A stretch of DNA of 64,000 nucleotides from Algibacter sp. L3A6. GTDB taxonomy: Bacteria; Bacteroidota; Bacteroidia; Flavobacteriales; Flavobacteriaceae. Below are positions 1 through 8,274 of the stretch, piece by piece. The notes beneath the pieces are model-generated. The model did no database searches. It saw only the letters and a program-made list of their open reading frames with translations, and had not been told where the DNA came from. The stretch covers positions 4,400,501 to 4,464,500 of the forward strand of contig NZ_CP047030.1 of the NCBI RefSeq assembly GCF_009796825.1. The letters run 5' to 3'. Position 1 is the first letter of the stretch. Each line of letters starts with the position of its first letter. A program made the position numbers and the translations under genes.

Positions 1-1124
1 TATTGATTTACATTTTGTTCTAAAACTTGTTCTTTATCAAGAACAAACGAACTTTTTCTAACCTTTAAAATAATAGGGTAAATGATACCTATAAAAAATA
101 AAAATAAACTTAGAAATAACAAGTTAGATGGTGAAACAAACACTGTATTTGCGGTAAGAATCCCTAAAATAAGTAAAACCGATATGGGTAATGATAAGGC
201 CAATATGGATATTGCAAAATTAGCATTAAAGGTTTTATCCTGCTCCGAACGATCTTTCTCTTTAAAATCTATACCAGAAATGTGTGCATAAGGCCAAAAA
301 CTACATGCGCTTAAAGAAAAAGCAACGAGCACTAGTATATCATTTTTAACGACTAAATTAAAGGTATATACAGCAACAGAAATAAGTAAAAGTGTAAATG
401 CTGATCTAAGTATAAGTAATGAAAATATTTCGAAAAATTGTTTCTTTTTCAACTTCACAGCTAAACCAATAAAAATTAGAACTAACGGCGTCATTATAGC
501 ACTCAATCGAGATAAAGTAATACCAAAAAAGTTAGGAAGACTATCTAATGAGATATTAAATGAAACCAATATAAGCGCTGCAAAAATAAAAAGATTAACG
601 GGCTCATAAAGTAATGTGAGTAAAAGCGATTTTAACCTCGATTTTAAAGGCATTTTTTGTGTGTCTGCCTTTTTATAATGCCATTTTACAGCCAATAAAT
701 ATAACAGAAATAGAACAAAAAATTTGTTACCTAAATCGGCCATGGCTGCATTTGCTAAAGCTCCATCACCCAAAAACTCTAAAATAAACGGAAAACAAGA
801 CAAGCCTGGCGCCAGGCTAGGAATTAAAAGTTTAGCACTTCTACCAGATGGCGAATTTTCATCTATTCCAATGATAAGCAATAATAAAGGAGAAATAGCC
901 AACAGCAATAAATTTAGGCCAAGTGCTAATGCTGGAAAAAGAATGAGATTGCTATCTATTTTTATTTTTAAGAGCGCTATAAATATAGTTGCAGGTAAAA
1001 CAATGGAAAGAATTAAACTTTTCAATCCATTGGTTTCATCGCCTGCCGATATTTTCTTTCTTAAAAGTAACCCTATAACAACAAAAAGAAGAAATGAAAT
1101 AGGTTTATCTAAAACATTTTCCAT
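1..1124 (-). CDS. AEC-family permease (auxin efflux carrier-like), 3' end cut by window edge
   Basis: The minus frame is open from an ATG at 1124 to the left edge, about 374 residues with no stop, so the C-terminal end lies outside the window. The protein is made of repeated hydrophobic segments (for example FLLFVVIGLLLRKK near the N-terminus) with the central LSCFPF and ALANAAMADLGNKF stretch typical of AEC transporters, which are inner-membrane secondary carriers for organic anions or amino acids. It starts 3 nt after the stop of the upstream aminotransferase gene, so the two are probably cotranscribed and translationally coupled. At more than 374 residues it is longer than the usual roughly 310 of the family, with an extra charged C-terminal tail. 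Substrate unknown. Confidence 0.7.
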   Translation of the reverse strand, partial: MENVLDKPISFLLFVVIGLLLRKKISAGDETNGLKSLILSIVLPATIFIALLKIKIDSNLILFPALALGLNLLLLAISPLLLLIIGIDENSPSGRSAKLLIPSLAPGLSCFPFILEFLGDGALANAAMADLGNKFFVLFLLYLLAVKWHYKKADTQKMPLKSRLKSLLLTLLYEPVNLFIFAALILVSFNISLDSLPNFFGITLSRLSAIMTPLVLIFIGLAVKLKKKQFFEIFSLLILRSAFTLLLISVAVYTFNLVVKNDILVLVAFSLSACSFWPYAHISGIDFKEKDRSEQDKTFNANFAISILALSLPISVLLILGILTANTVFVSPSNLLFLSLFLFFIGIIYPIILKVRKSSFVLDKEQVLEQNVNQ

Positions 1125-1127
1125 ATG

Positions 1128-2321
1128 TTAGGCAAAGATTTCGCTAATAGCATTAGTAAAAGCTTTCATTTCATCTAGAGTTCCAATACTTACTCTACAC
1201 CAGTTTTTATCCCAAAATTTAAAAGCTCTTACAGCAACATTTTTACCATAAATTTTTTCTAAGAATTTTTCTCCATCCATAGAGATTTCAAAAATAATGA
1301 AGTTCGTTTCAGAAGGTAAATACGAGAATTTTTCAGATTTTAAATACGACATGGTATAATCTCTAGCTTCCGTAATTTTTGCTTTACAATCGATTAAAAA
1401 TGCATCATTATCAAGGCTAGTAGAAGCAGCAGCAATAGTTGGCCCTGTAATGCCCATTCCGCCACGAGTAATTTCACTAATTCGTTCTAAAGTTTCTTTT
1501 TTACCTATAACATAGCCAATACGTAAACCAGCCATACCATGAATTTTAGAGAATGTACGCGCCACAATAACGTTTTCACCTTCTGCAACTAAGCTGTTCA
1601 TAGAATCCTTTATACCATTTTTTGAAAGTTCGATATAGGCTTCATCTACAAAAACAGGCACTTTCTTTGATACTCTACGGCAAAATTCTTTTAATTTTTT
1701 TGCATCGGTAATTGAACCCGTTGGGTTATTAGGGTTACAGATATAAACAAGTTTTGTGTTCTCATCTACTCCTGCTTCCATAGCATCTAAATCGTGTTGA
1801 GCATCGTCTAATAATTTATAAGACTTCCACTCACCTCCTACCGATTTTGCAACTACAATAAGCGACATATAACTTGGGTCGGCACTAACAACATTGCCAC
1901 CTTCACTAAAAAACACCATGCCTACTTTTTCTAATAAATCTGAAGAACCAGGTCCCATTAAAATTTGATCTGGTGTTACGCCTTCATTCTTTACAATTTT
2001 AGCTTCGAGTTCTTTTAAGGTGTTCCAAGCATATCTATTTCCTTTAAATACTTCATTCTGAAATGCTTTTGCTGCTTCTGGTGGTGGACCATAAGGGTTT
2101 TCATTAGATCTTAAAATCACTAAGGAGTCTTCAATTTCATTTAATACAGGTGGTGTAAATTCATTAAATGTATTCTTAGAACTATATAAAAAAAGACTTT
2201 TGCTTTTTTGAGCTTCTATAACATTAGCACTCCAAACATCATTTGGCATTAATGCTAAAGTAAATAAAGAAAGCCCTCCTTTTTTTAACAAATCTCTTCT
2301 ACTAAATTGCTTTGATTTCAT
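1128..2321 (-). CDS. Tat-exported HisC-like PLP aminotransferase
   Basis: This is a fold-type I pyridoxal-phosphate aminotransferase of the histidinol-phosphate aminotransferase group, 397 aa. The core has RSNENPYGPP (about 71-80), the CNPNNPTGS motif (about 195-203), the cofactor Asp in VDEAY (D226) and the Schiff-base Lys in FSKIHGMAGLRIGY (K259). The N-terminus SRRDLLKKGG followed by a hydrophobic run is a twin-arginine signal, so the enzyme is probably exported folded with its cofactor. That is unusual for HisC and argues against a housekeeping role in histidine synthesis. It sits 3 nt upstream of an AEC permease gene. The catalytic call is firm; the substrate and the periplasmic role are inferred. 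Confidence 0.88.
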   Translation of the reverse strand: MKSKQFSRRDLLKKGGLSLFTLALMPNDVWSANVIEAQKSKSLFLYSSKNTFNEFTPPVLNEIEDSLVILRSNENPYGPPPEAAKAFQNEVFKGNRYAWNTLKELEAKIVKNEGVTPDQILMGPGSSDLLEKVGMVFFSEGGNVVSADPSYMSLIVVAKSVGGEWKSYKLLDDAQHDLDAMEAGVDENTKLVYICNPNNPTGSITDAKKLKEFCRRVSKKVPVFVDEAYIELSKNGIKDSMNSLVAEGENVIVARTFSKIHGMAGLRIGYVIGKKETLERISEITRGGMGITGPTIAAASTSLDNDAFLIDCKAKITEARDYTMSYLKSEKFSYLPSETNFIIFEISMDGEKFLEKIYGKNVAVRAFKFWDKNWCRVSIGTLDEMKAFTNAISEIFA

Positions 2322-2692
2322 AGTTGTATTTTATAAAAAGTTGAGATCAGAAGTTAATAAACTTGAATAAAACGAAAGGAGTGAAAAATATAAAAAGCAC
2401 TCCCCCTTTTTTTTTATTACGAAAAAATTGAGGCGCTTTTTTATGGGTTTGATAAAAAAAGCTATTTATAGGCGATTTTGTGAAAATTAAAAATTCTAAA
2501 TAATATGGTTTAGCTTATATTTTTTAATAATCTGTAACAGAAATCTACCTAAACAAAATAATTAGTAATCAATTAAACATTAAGTAGTGTAAATTTGAAT
2601 TTATTATTTTTTTAAAATTTGAATAGATTGTAATTCTATAAGTACCGAAGGTATTTAACTTTATTAAATTCGCAGCTTTAAGATTATTAAAC
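2322..2692. other. Intergenic AT-rich stretch, no gene seen
   Basis: AT-rich spacer upstream of the aminotransferase gene. It should contain that gene's promoter, but no confident TAnnTTTG/TTG pair was picked out. It includes a long T run near 2406-2415. No coding potential was recognised up to the REP at 2693. Confidence 0.4.
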
Positions 2693-2720
2693 CCGCTAGC
2701 GCTCGTTTGTAACGATTGCC
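2693..2720 (-). repeat. REP palindrome, type 1
   Basis: On the minus strand this reads as an imperfect hairpin (ATCGT-tacaa-ACGAG) followed by the CGCTAGCGG core. The same arrangement recurs at 5224, 7061, 7558, 21291, 22338, 22412, 23190 and 24629. It lies just downstream of a RAYT C-terminal remnant, as REPs flanking RAYT genes do. Confidence 0.75.
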
Positions 2721-2732
2721 TTTCCTGTTATC

Positions 2733-2831
2733 CTAAGAAAAAATAGTATTAATTTTCAATACTACATGATCATCTGTAAAATTCTTAGCGCTACTATATT
2801 TCCAATCTATAAGATTACTAACTTTTATGAA
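2733..2831 (-). pseudogene. RAYT (REP-associated transposase) C-terminal remnant
   Basis: The minus strand encodes LIDWKYSSAKNFTDDH and LKIN before a TAG stop, the same tail as the intact RAYT at 22451-23017 (PIDWKYSSARNYADDE). Only about the last 30 codons remain; an in-frame TAA closes the reading frame upstream. The HUH core and the catalytic Tyr are absent, so it is dead. Its REP at 2693-2720 is retained. Confidence 0.8.
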
Positions 2832-2900
2832 TTAAACTCTAATTTTATAAGGCAATGAATAGCTTTAAAGGCTTTTTAAACTCAATTACAAACTGCTCTT

Positions 2901-3305
2901 TTAACTTAATAATTTATTTTTTGAAATTTTGATAATTCTATATGCAGAAATAACAACACCAAACCCAATTAAAATATAAAGGCCATAAGTTCTCACAAAT
3001 AATTCATTAGTACTTTGAACTAGATAAGGATTTGATTTTTGATAATTAACCGTAATTTGATCTCCTACCTTTTTAAAAGATCCCAAAAATGGAATATGAA
3101 GTAATTTAGCCGAACTTAAAATGGTGTCGCCACCTTGCGTAACGAAAGTAATAGAAGCTTTTTCTGTAGAGTTTCTGGCTCTAACTTTAGAAGTTAATGC
3201 CGTAATGGTTGCTTGGGCTTCTAAATACTCGATTTTATCTTGAGCATATATTGTAAGTGTGTTAAAAACGACTAAGACTAAAATGGTTAATATGTGATGT
3301 TTCAT
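2901..3305 (-). CDS. DUF3592-like exported membrane protein
   Basis: A 134-aa protein with an N-terminal signal segment ending at IYAQ (about 22), an extracytoplasmic beta-rich domain containing SFKKVGDQITVNYQKSNPY (about 75-93) and a C-terminal membrane span (about 110-126). The VGDQITVNYQKSNP arrangement is typical of DUF3592 proteins, where a short conserved block of V-G-D/Y-P type precedes the last helix. Function unknown. It stands alone between a REP/RAYT remnant and the DUF1266 lipoprotein gene, both on the same strand, with a terminator in between, so it probably has its own promoter. Confidence 0.6.
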   Translation of the reverse strand: MKHHILTILVLVVFNTLTIYAQDKIEYLEAQATITALTSKVRARNSTEKASITFVTQGGDTILSSAKLLHIPFLGSFKKVGDQITVNYQKSNPYLVQSTNELFVRTYGLYILIGFGVVISAYRIIKISKNKLLS

Positions 3306-3416
3306 GAAATGAAAAGTTTTTAATATGTACTTATGTCCTTATAGGCTTTTAATAAAAAAATAAATGCCCCTTAAAAACCCCGATTATGCATTAAGTTTTA
3401 TTTAGGCCTAAAATAG

Positions 3417-3466
3417 AAAAAACTATAAAGTATTGCCTTATTAAAGCATTCTTTATAGTTTTTTTA
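3417..3466 (-). terminator. Rho-independent terminator after the DUF1266 gene
   Basis: An 11-bp stem (AAACTATAAAG / CTTTATAGTTT, arms 3420-3430 and 3451-3461) is flanked by A and T runs on both sides, so it can act in both directions. It lies 31 nt downstream of the minus-strand gene ending at 3497 and separates it from the next minus-strand gene. Confidence 0.75.
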
Positions 3467-3496
3467 GAGTAATATATACTTACCTAAGGTTAAGTA

Positions 3497-4129
3497 CTAT
3501 TTCTTTAATTGCAACGGTAATATTTTATAAACAGATTTTTCTGCCTTAAAGATATTCTTTGATAATTCTTCAAATGCTTTTTTATCATCATCCTCAGGGT
3601 TCCAATCTTCTCTTCCTAAGTTAAAATCGGTATAGTATGCTTCCCAACTAGCATACTTTTGGCGGGCTAACTCTAATGTTTTTATGCCTATTTCTTTAAC
3701 TTCTTCCTTATTTAAATATCCAGATGCATACCCCATACAAGCATTATTAATTATTCGTGCATAGTCCCACGATTTATATTTATAATCTCTAGTTTGTAAA
3801 TCTGTAATAGATTCTAATAAGGTTGATTTATTGGTTATATCCCACATGCTTCTTAACATACGTTGAGCACCAGATTTATCGGTTCTTTCAAAAGGAAATT
3901 CATATAATTCTTTATACCCTGCTACAATATCTTCGTCTGTTTTATAATCACTTAGCATATTATTCACTTCAGCTATACCTCCATAACCATTTGTAAAATA
4001 GATACCCCCCAACATAAAACTACTTAAAGTTTCATCTTGTAATGGCTTTTTATCGGTTTTAGATCCACAAGAGATTCCAACAACAGCAACTAACATTAAG
4101 GCAATACTTTTCAGTTTTAAAATTTTCAT
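3497..4129 (-). CDS. DUF1266-like lipoprotein
   Basis: A 210-aa predicted lipoprotein: basic start, hydrophobic run, then lipobox VVGISC with C21. The mature part has the DUF1266 pattern: a W-D-Y-A-R-I segment (KSWDYARIINNACMGYASGYL, about 118-138), a helical LELARQKYASWEAYYTDF segment, then GREDWNPED. DUF1266 proteins have no established biochemical role. It is followed by a clear terminator and preceded by a 380-nt spacer, so it is probably monocistronic and anchored in the outer or inner membrane. Confidence 0.65.
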   Translation of the reverse strand: MKILKLKSIALMLVAVVGISCGSKTDKKPLQDETLSSFMLGGIYFTNGYGGIAEVNNMLSDYKTDEDIVAGYKELYEFPFERTDKSGAQRMLRSMWDITNKSTLLESITDLQTRDYKYKSWDYARIINNACMGYASGYLNKEEVKEIGIKTLELARQKYASWEAYYTDFNLGREDWNPEDDDKKAFEELSKNIFKAEKSVYKILPLQLKK

Positions 4130-4509
4130 TTTTCAATAGTTTATTAACGGTTTATTTCTCACAAATAACGTTAAATTTTACGTCACATTACGTTATTAAT
4201 CGATTAATTAATCACTAAATATTTAGAATCATTAGGTATTTCGTCGAAAAAAATGATCTTCAATAAAATAAAATACAACTTCACTTTTTCTATAATTAAA
4301 ACCCCTAAAAACCCCAAATTATTGATATACAATATTTTAAAAATAAAAAAACTACTTTTAAAGAAATCCATTTTTTTTACACACCTATTGTTGGTTGATA
4401 GAACAGATTACTCTCTCATCAGAATAAAGATTTTATTACATATATTAGCTCTTGTAAGTTTTTAGAATCACTATAAATATTCAACATAAATTAATAATTA
4501 AATATAAAT
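4130..4509. other. Divergent intergenic spacer
   Basis: AT-rich spacer between divergent genes (minus gene starting at 4129, plus gene starting at 4510). Around 4190-4215 there are overlapping TTAATCGATTAATTAA-type palindromes that could bind a regulator. A 70-codon plus-strand reading frame at 4253-4465 has no recognisable features and is judged spurious. Confidence 0.35.
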
Positions 4510-4953
4510 ATGATGAGTTTTAAATTACCTGTTTTTTTAGTATTATTTGTTTTTTACAGCCAAATAAGTATGGCCAAAGCCCGTATTCCAATTCCATATG
4601 GTACAGAAGAAAAAATAATAAAACTTGTTGAATTACCCGATACGGAAGATTTTCAATTAGAAGACGGTACCTATTTTGATATAGGAAGTAGATATGTAAA
4701 AAGCCATATACTGTGGTTATCTTATAGTAATACAGAGCCTGTAATTGTTGGTTATGCTAACGATGGCGAAAGCTATTTAGATATTACACAAGAGCAATTA
4801 ACCGAAATTGCTAAAATGGCTAATGTAGAAATACCTACAGAAGGTAGTGTTTCCTTTTTTGATAAAATTGTAGGTAAGATTCTTTTAGGGATTTTAGTAC
4901 TAATAATTCTATACGGTTTATATAGTAAATATATTAAAAAAGAAGAGGATTAA
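4510..4953 (+). CDS. Small exported membrane-anchored protein, unknown
   Basis: Not recognised. The 147-aa product has a cleavable-looking signal (MMSFKLPVFLVLFVFYSQISMAKA), a mixed domain with acidic patches, and a single C-terminal membrane span (about 122-140, ILLGILVLIILYGLYSKY) followed by KKEED. The soluble domain therefore faces the periplasm. A second ATG one codon in could be the real start. A strong hairpin terminator follows at 5005-5038, so the gene is probably a single-gene transcript. Confidence 0.6.
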   Translation: MMSFKLPVFLVLFVFYSQISMAKARIPIPYGTEEKIIKLVELPDTEDFQLEDGTYFDIGSRYVKSHILWLSYSNTEPVIVGYANDGESYLDITQEQLTEIAKMANVEIPTEGSVSFFDKIVGKILLGILVLIILYGLYSKYIKKEED

Positions 4954-5004
4954 ATTTCAATCTAAACTCTTGTAAAGTATATCACTGCAAGACCTTTAAT
5001 ATAC

Positions 5005-5038
5005 AGCGCAATTCTATCTAGGATTGCGCTTTTTTTAT
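5005..5038 (+). terminator. Rho-independent terminator
   Basis: An 8-bp perfect stem AGCGCAAT / ATTGCGCT (5005-5012 and 5023-5030) followed by seven T, 52 nt downstream of the plus-strand gene ending at 4953. Confidence 0.85.
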
Positions 5039-5126
5039 TCTATATATTGATGTTTAACTTTCGCCTTGTAAATACATCTACTCAATATACCCTTGCAAAC
5101 GAAACAAAATATGCCACTGTTGGATT

Positions 5127-5247
5127 ATGAAATTTATACTTCTATTCATACCTTAAAAACACAAAAAGCTACCTAAATGAATAGATAGCTTTTATTTTTT
5201 AATTCTTTTGTAGAACTTACTCGGTACAAACGAGCGCTAGCGAGGGG
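5127..5247 (+). repeat. RAYT-end repeat: start remnant, hairpin and half REP
   Basis: One of three copies of a block of about 110-120 bp (others 7484-7589 and 21190-21319). The left edge resembles the reverse complement of the first codons of the RAYT gene. Next comes a hairpin AAAAGCTACCT / ATAGATAGCTTTT (5164-5192) that looks like a terminator, then the conserved TAGAACTTACTCGGTAC, then a REP whose first hairpin arm is missing (5224-5247). Confidence 0.65.
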
Positions 5248-5262
5248 TCAGTCTTTTCTTGA

Positions 5263-5364
5263 ATTGAAACTTGGTACAATAAAAGAAGAATACACTCTAC
5301 TTTAGGGTATAAAACTATTAACGAATTTGAATTAGAAATGTATAAGCAAAATGTAGCTGCTTAA
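5263..5364 (+). pseudogene. IS3-family transposase (OrfB) C-terminal scrap
   Basis: The plus strand reads IETWYNKRRIHSTLGYKT, then INEFELEMYKQNVAA and TAA. The W-Y-N-x-R-R-x-H-S-x-L-G-Y-x-T pattern is the signature C-terminus of IS3-family integrase-like transposases. An in-frame TGA lies directly upstream and only about 33 codons remain, so it is a dead fragment. It begins within about 20 nt of the REP at 5224-5247, suggesting the REP/RAYT block and the IS3 element recombined here. Confidence 0.8.
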
Positions 5365-5477
5365 ATCTCCCAATTAATTGTCCTCTTTTTTATTGCAAGT
5401 CCAATTTTTAATAATCAATTAAGTAGTTTGTTACATTACGAACTAATAAAAAATGGCTTATACTTAATTTTTGTAAT

Positions 5478-6728
5478 TTAATTAATACCTAAAGAAGAAA
5501 GTGCATCGTCATCTACAGGTATAGAGTAAACTCTCCATATAGTATCGTATTCCGCATATTTCCATAGCACTTCTCCGCTATCTGAAACTTCCCAAACAGT
5601 TCCGTCTCTACCTTCAGCAATAAGCGTATTTCCGTTAGGCGTACGTACCGCTCCTCCTAATCCAGAACTGTATAATTCAGAATCTGTGAAAGACCAAACA
5701 ATTTCTGGCTCGTTGTCTTGACCACTAACAAGTTGATAAGGCGGGTTTAATTGATATTCAAAAACAGCCGATTGCTCATCGTATATATTGTTTGAAAAGA
5801 CTAGCATATTACCCGTATCTAATAAATTAGGATAATGTACATCGTTTATAGTTACGTCTCCAATATTATCATATGCTAATGGGTTACCAAAACGGTAAAT
5901 TAAGTCACCACCTAAGTTATAATTTCCGCCAGTATTTGTAGCTGCCTCGGTAGTTGTTGTACTATGGTCTAGTACCCAAATTTCACTATAATTATTAATC
6001 GTTAAATAGATGATATCGTTATCTTCATCAACCGTAATACCATTTATGTGCATAATGTCACCATTTTCTTGAGCGCTATTATAGTTTATATCTACTTTAT
6101 TAGGGTTGTCTTGTACTGTACCGTAATTAAGTTTAGTACTGTCGTAGTCCTGAATTAAATGATCTGTAACATGCCATTCCCAAACAATTTCTTCGGTTAA
6201 AGGATTCATTTCTATAATAGCCTCAGGGTAAATATCTTGACTTCCAGAAAAGCCCATTACGGTTGCATCGCTTACAGCTTCCCATACAGGAAATATGATA
6301 TTCCCGTTAGATAAGTATTCTACATCGTGGTGGGCTGTTTGTTCGGTAGTACTGTAAGACACCTCCCAGTCTATGGTTTGGTCTGCATTTATTTTTTGAA
6401 ATACGCCACCATAACCACCAAAGGTAATTGTGGCATCGTCCGCTTTTAAGCACACAATCATACTTCCGTCATCTAATAAGCTGGCATCATTTCCTATGCT
6501 CGCGTCAAAGTCCCAGCTAAAAATTTCATCACCGTCATGATTAATTAGATCTGCGCCTTGTCCTGTTTGATCAATTACTAAAAGATAAGTTGAGGTATCT
6601 ATTTCTCCAGTATAATCGCTTTCGTTGTTTTCAGAATCATCACTACTACACCCTGTAAACATTGCGATAATTACAATAAGTAATAAACTCTTGGTAATTA
6701 ATAAATTTAATTTAAATCTGTTTTTCAT
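5478..6728 (-). CDS. ASST-like (arylsulfotransferase family) beta-propeller lipoprotein
   Basis: A lipoprotein of about 416 aa with lipobox MFTGC. The body is a series of propeller blades with W-D/E-W strands (IFSWDFDAS, TIDWEVSY, IVWEWHVTD, EIVWSFTD, VLWKYAEYD) and the HHDVEYLSNGNIIFP segment characteristic of ASST-type proteins, with His residues where arylsulfate sulfotransferases have catalytic ones. The open frame extends to 6809, but the ATG at 6728 gives a standard basic-hydrophobic-lipobox start (MKNRFKLNLL) and is preferred. Many Bacteroidota ASST-like lipoproteins have no proven sulfotransferase activity, so the activity is inferred from the family only. No operon partner is visible. 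Confidence 0.7.
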   Translation of the reverse strand: MKNRFKLNLLITKSLLLIVIIAMFTGCSSDDSENNESDYTGEIDTSTYLLVIDQTGQGADLINHDGDEIFSWDFDASIGNDASLLDDGSMIVCLKADDATITFGGYGGVFQKINADQTIDWEVSYSTTEQTAHHDVEYLSNGNIIFPVWEAVSDATVMGFSGSQDIYPEAIIEMNPLTEEIVWEWHVTDHLIQDYDSTKLNYGTVQDNPNKVDINYNSAQENGDIMHINGITVDEDNDIIYLTINNYSEIWVLDHSTTTTEAATNTGGNYNLGGDLIYRFGNPLAYDNIGDVTINDVHYPNLLDTGNMLVFSNNIYDEQSAVFEYQLNPPYQLVSGQDNEPEIVWSFTDSELYSSGLGGAVRTPNGNTLIAEGRDGTVWEVSDSGEVLWKYAEYDTIWRVYSIPVDDDALSSLGIN

Positions 6729-7060
6729 AATATGTTTTTTATGTTTAGATGTGGTTTTTAATAAAAACACTCGCTTAATTATGAAAATTGAGCAATTGAA
6801 ATTTGACAAACTCCAATTACTATAAAAATAAAAGCTATGGTTTTTTTCAGAAAGATTCGTTTTTTCATATTGTTGCCTAAAGTGAGTCTTCGCAGAAACC
6901 CAATTTTAAAGTTAAAATTAACAATTTTGGATTCACATGATTGTTTTAAGTCATTTTGGACTTACCATATTAGACTGGACATTATGTTGCGAGATTTAGA
7001 GTTACATAAATTAACAAAAAAAATAAGGTACAACATAGTTGTAATAATAAAAATACGGCT
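6729..7060. other. Intergenic spacer, nothing recognised
   Basis: AT-rich leader of the ASST-like gene and flank of the following RAYT relic. An 81-codon plus-strand frame (6837-7082) ends inside a REP and has no recognisable features, so it is not called. Confidence 0.4.
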
Positions 7061-7090
7061 CCCTGCTAGCGCTCGTTTGTAACGAGTGCC
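7061..7090 (-). repeat. REP palindrome, type 1 (left flank of dead RAYT)
   Basis: On the minus strand it reads GGCACTCGTTACAAACGAGC then GCTAGCAGGG; the hairpin is CTCGT-tacaa-ACGAG. It is inverted relative to the REP at 7558-7589, so the two bracket the dead RAYT between them. Confidence 0.85.
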
Positions 7091-7097
7091 GTTCATA

Positions 7098-7480
7098 TTA
7101 TCCTAAGAATTCAATATTATCAATTCTTAATACCGTATGATTGTCTGCAAAATTATTAGCACTACTATATTTCCAATCTATAAGTGTGCTAACAAAACCA
7201 TAAACAACAGGGTTGTTATTGTGTTGCCAAAACTGATATTTTGATATATGACCTTTTTCTTTTCCTGCTTTTTTAAACATCAATAATAACCATTCTTTTC
7301 TACTTTCGGTAGGGCTTTCTTCTATTGCTTTTAATATTCTTTTAGAGGTATATTTTTTTAAAACCTCTCAATAGACTCATTGGGTATTCCTTAGAATCTC
7401 TAAAAACAAAATGCATATGGTTAGGCATAAAGCAATATGAAAATAACGCCATCCCTTTTTCTCTTCTGCATCTACTTATT
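7098..7480 (-). pseudogene. RAYT transposase pseudogene (frameshift and deletion)
   Basis: Reading right to left on the minus strand, this encodes CRREKGMALFSYCFMPNH and MHFVFRD (HUH H-x-H motif present). A small deletion in a G/A-rich run around 7360-7370 (ttgaggttttaa) shifts the frame, after which the protein continues as KEWLLLMFKKAGKEKG to the DWKYSSANNFADNH tail. Compared with the intact RAYT at 22451-23017, the segment holding the catalytic tyrosine (IDYIHMNP) is deleted, and about 40 N-terminal residues are missing. The element cannot be active on its own. Confidence 0.85.
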
Positions 7481-7483
7481 ACT

Positions 7484-7589
7484 TAAAAACGCAAAAAGCT
7501 ACCTAAATGAATAGATAGCTTTTATGGTTTAATTATTTTGTAGAACTTACTCGGTACGGCACTCGTTACAAACGAGCACTAGCGAGGGG
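7484..7589 (+). repeat. RAYT-end repeat with hairpin and type 1 REP
   Basis: Second copy of the block seen at 5127-5247 and 21190-21319. It has the GCTACCT...ATAGATAGC hairpin (7493-7524), TAGAACTTACTCGGTAC, then a complete REP at 7558-7589 (hairpin ACTCGTT-aca-AACGAG, then CACTAGCGAGGGG). With the REP at 7061 it forms an inverted pair around the dead RAYT. Confidence 0.8.
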
Positions 7590-7604
7590 AACTGCCTCAT
7601 CCAT

Positions 7605-8212
7605 TTACACTTCGTAAATAATTTCTGTCGTATCATCTTTAAACACTTTCTTTATTTTCTTTAATTCATTGTCTTCAAAATAACTAAAACTATGAATTAT
7701 AGAATCTGCTTCATTACCGCGTCTATCAAATTGGCGTATTAAAATTTGCTCTAATAATCCTTCATTAGAGTATTTGTAAACTTCATCTTTTCCTCCTCTA
7801 CGACCTTGAGAAACCATATTAATAACCTGTCCGTTATCATCAAAGAAAGTATATCTAACATTTCGCAAAGTTTTACTATTATCGAATTGTAATGACTTCA
7901 TTTTACCTTTTTCGTAAAAAAGAAATTGATAATAGTATTGGTCTATCAATGAAATGCCTTCTTTTATTTCAATAATCTTGTTATTAGAATAAATCCATAT
8001 GAGTATGTATCCTCTTTATTGTTTAAGTTTTGATAATTTTCGATTAATTTCCCTTTCTTAAAGCCCAAACGTTGGTAAGAAAATGGTAGTACTTCATAAT
8101 ATTCATATTTTGAATATTTTGTACTGACTACTTCTGTTTCAATTGAATTTTTGATTGAATCAAAATTATCTTTTTCATCATCAAATATTTTAGCTATCTC
8201 TTGTCTTGTCAT
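7605..8212 (-). pseudogene. Rhs immunity protein pseudogene (paralogue of 24789-25400)
   Basis: Two minus-strand frames together match the immunity protein encoded at 24789-25400. The first (8212 to about 7965) starts MTRQEIAKIFDDEKDNFD and contains YEVLPFSYQRLGFKKGKL. The second (7949 to 7605) has DQYYYQFLFYEKGKMKSLQF and SQGRRGGKDEVYKYSNEGLL. The join needs a frameshift around 7950-7980, so the gene is broken. It follows the last codons of an Rhs tip (8227-8274), so this is a displaced toxin/immunity cassette about 17 kb from the living rhs gene. Confidence 0.82.
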
Positions 8213-8226
8213 CTTAAATGCTTTTT

Positions 8227-8274
8227 TTAAATACCAAATATTCCAGACCCTAATTCGTCTCCAATATTCAACTC
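8227..8274 (-). pseudogene. Rhs toxin tip, last 16 codons only
   Basis: The minus strand encodes LNIGDELGSGIFGI then TAA, closely matching the end of the AHH-nuclease tip of the intact Rhs (DIGDQLGSGTFGI). Everything upstream has been replaced by a REP/RAYT-derived element whose edge (the complement of GGCACGAGT) touches it. The immunity pseudogene begins 15 nt downstream. Confidence 0.78.

Noticed and set aside
724..1131. 135-codon plus-strand frame
   Set aside because: Antisense shadow of the AEC permease gene on the minus strand.
4253..4465. 70-codon plus-strand frame
   Set aside because: AT-rich, low complexity, no signal or domain features and no ribosome-binding site that stands out.
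6837..7082. 81-codon plus-strand frame
   Set aside because: Runs into a REP palindrome and has no recognisable domain.
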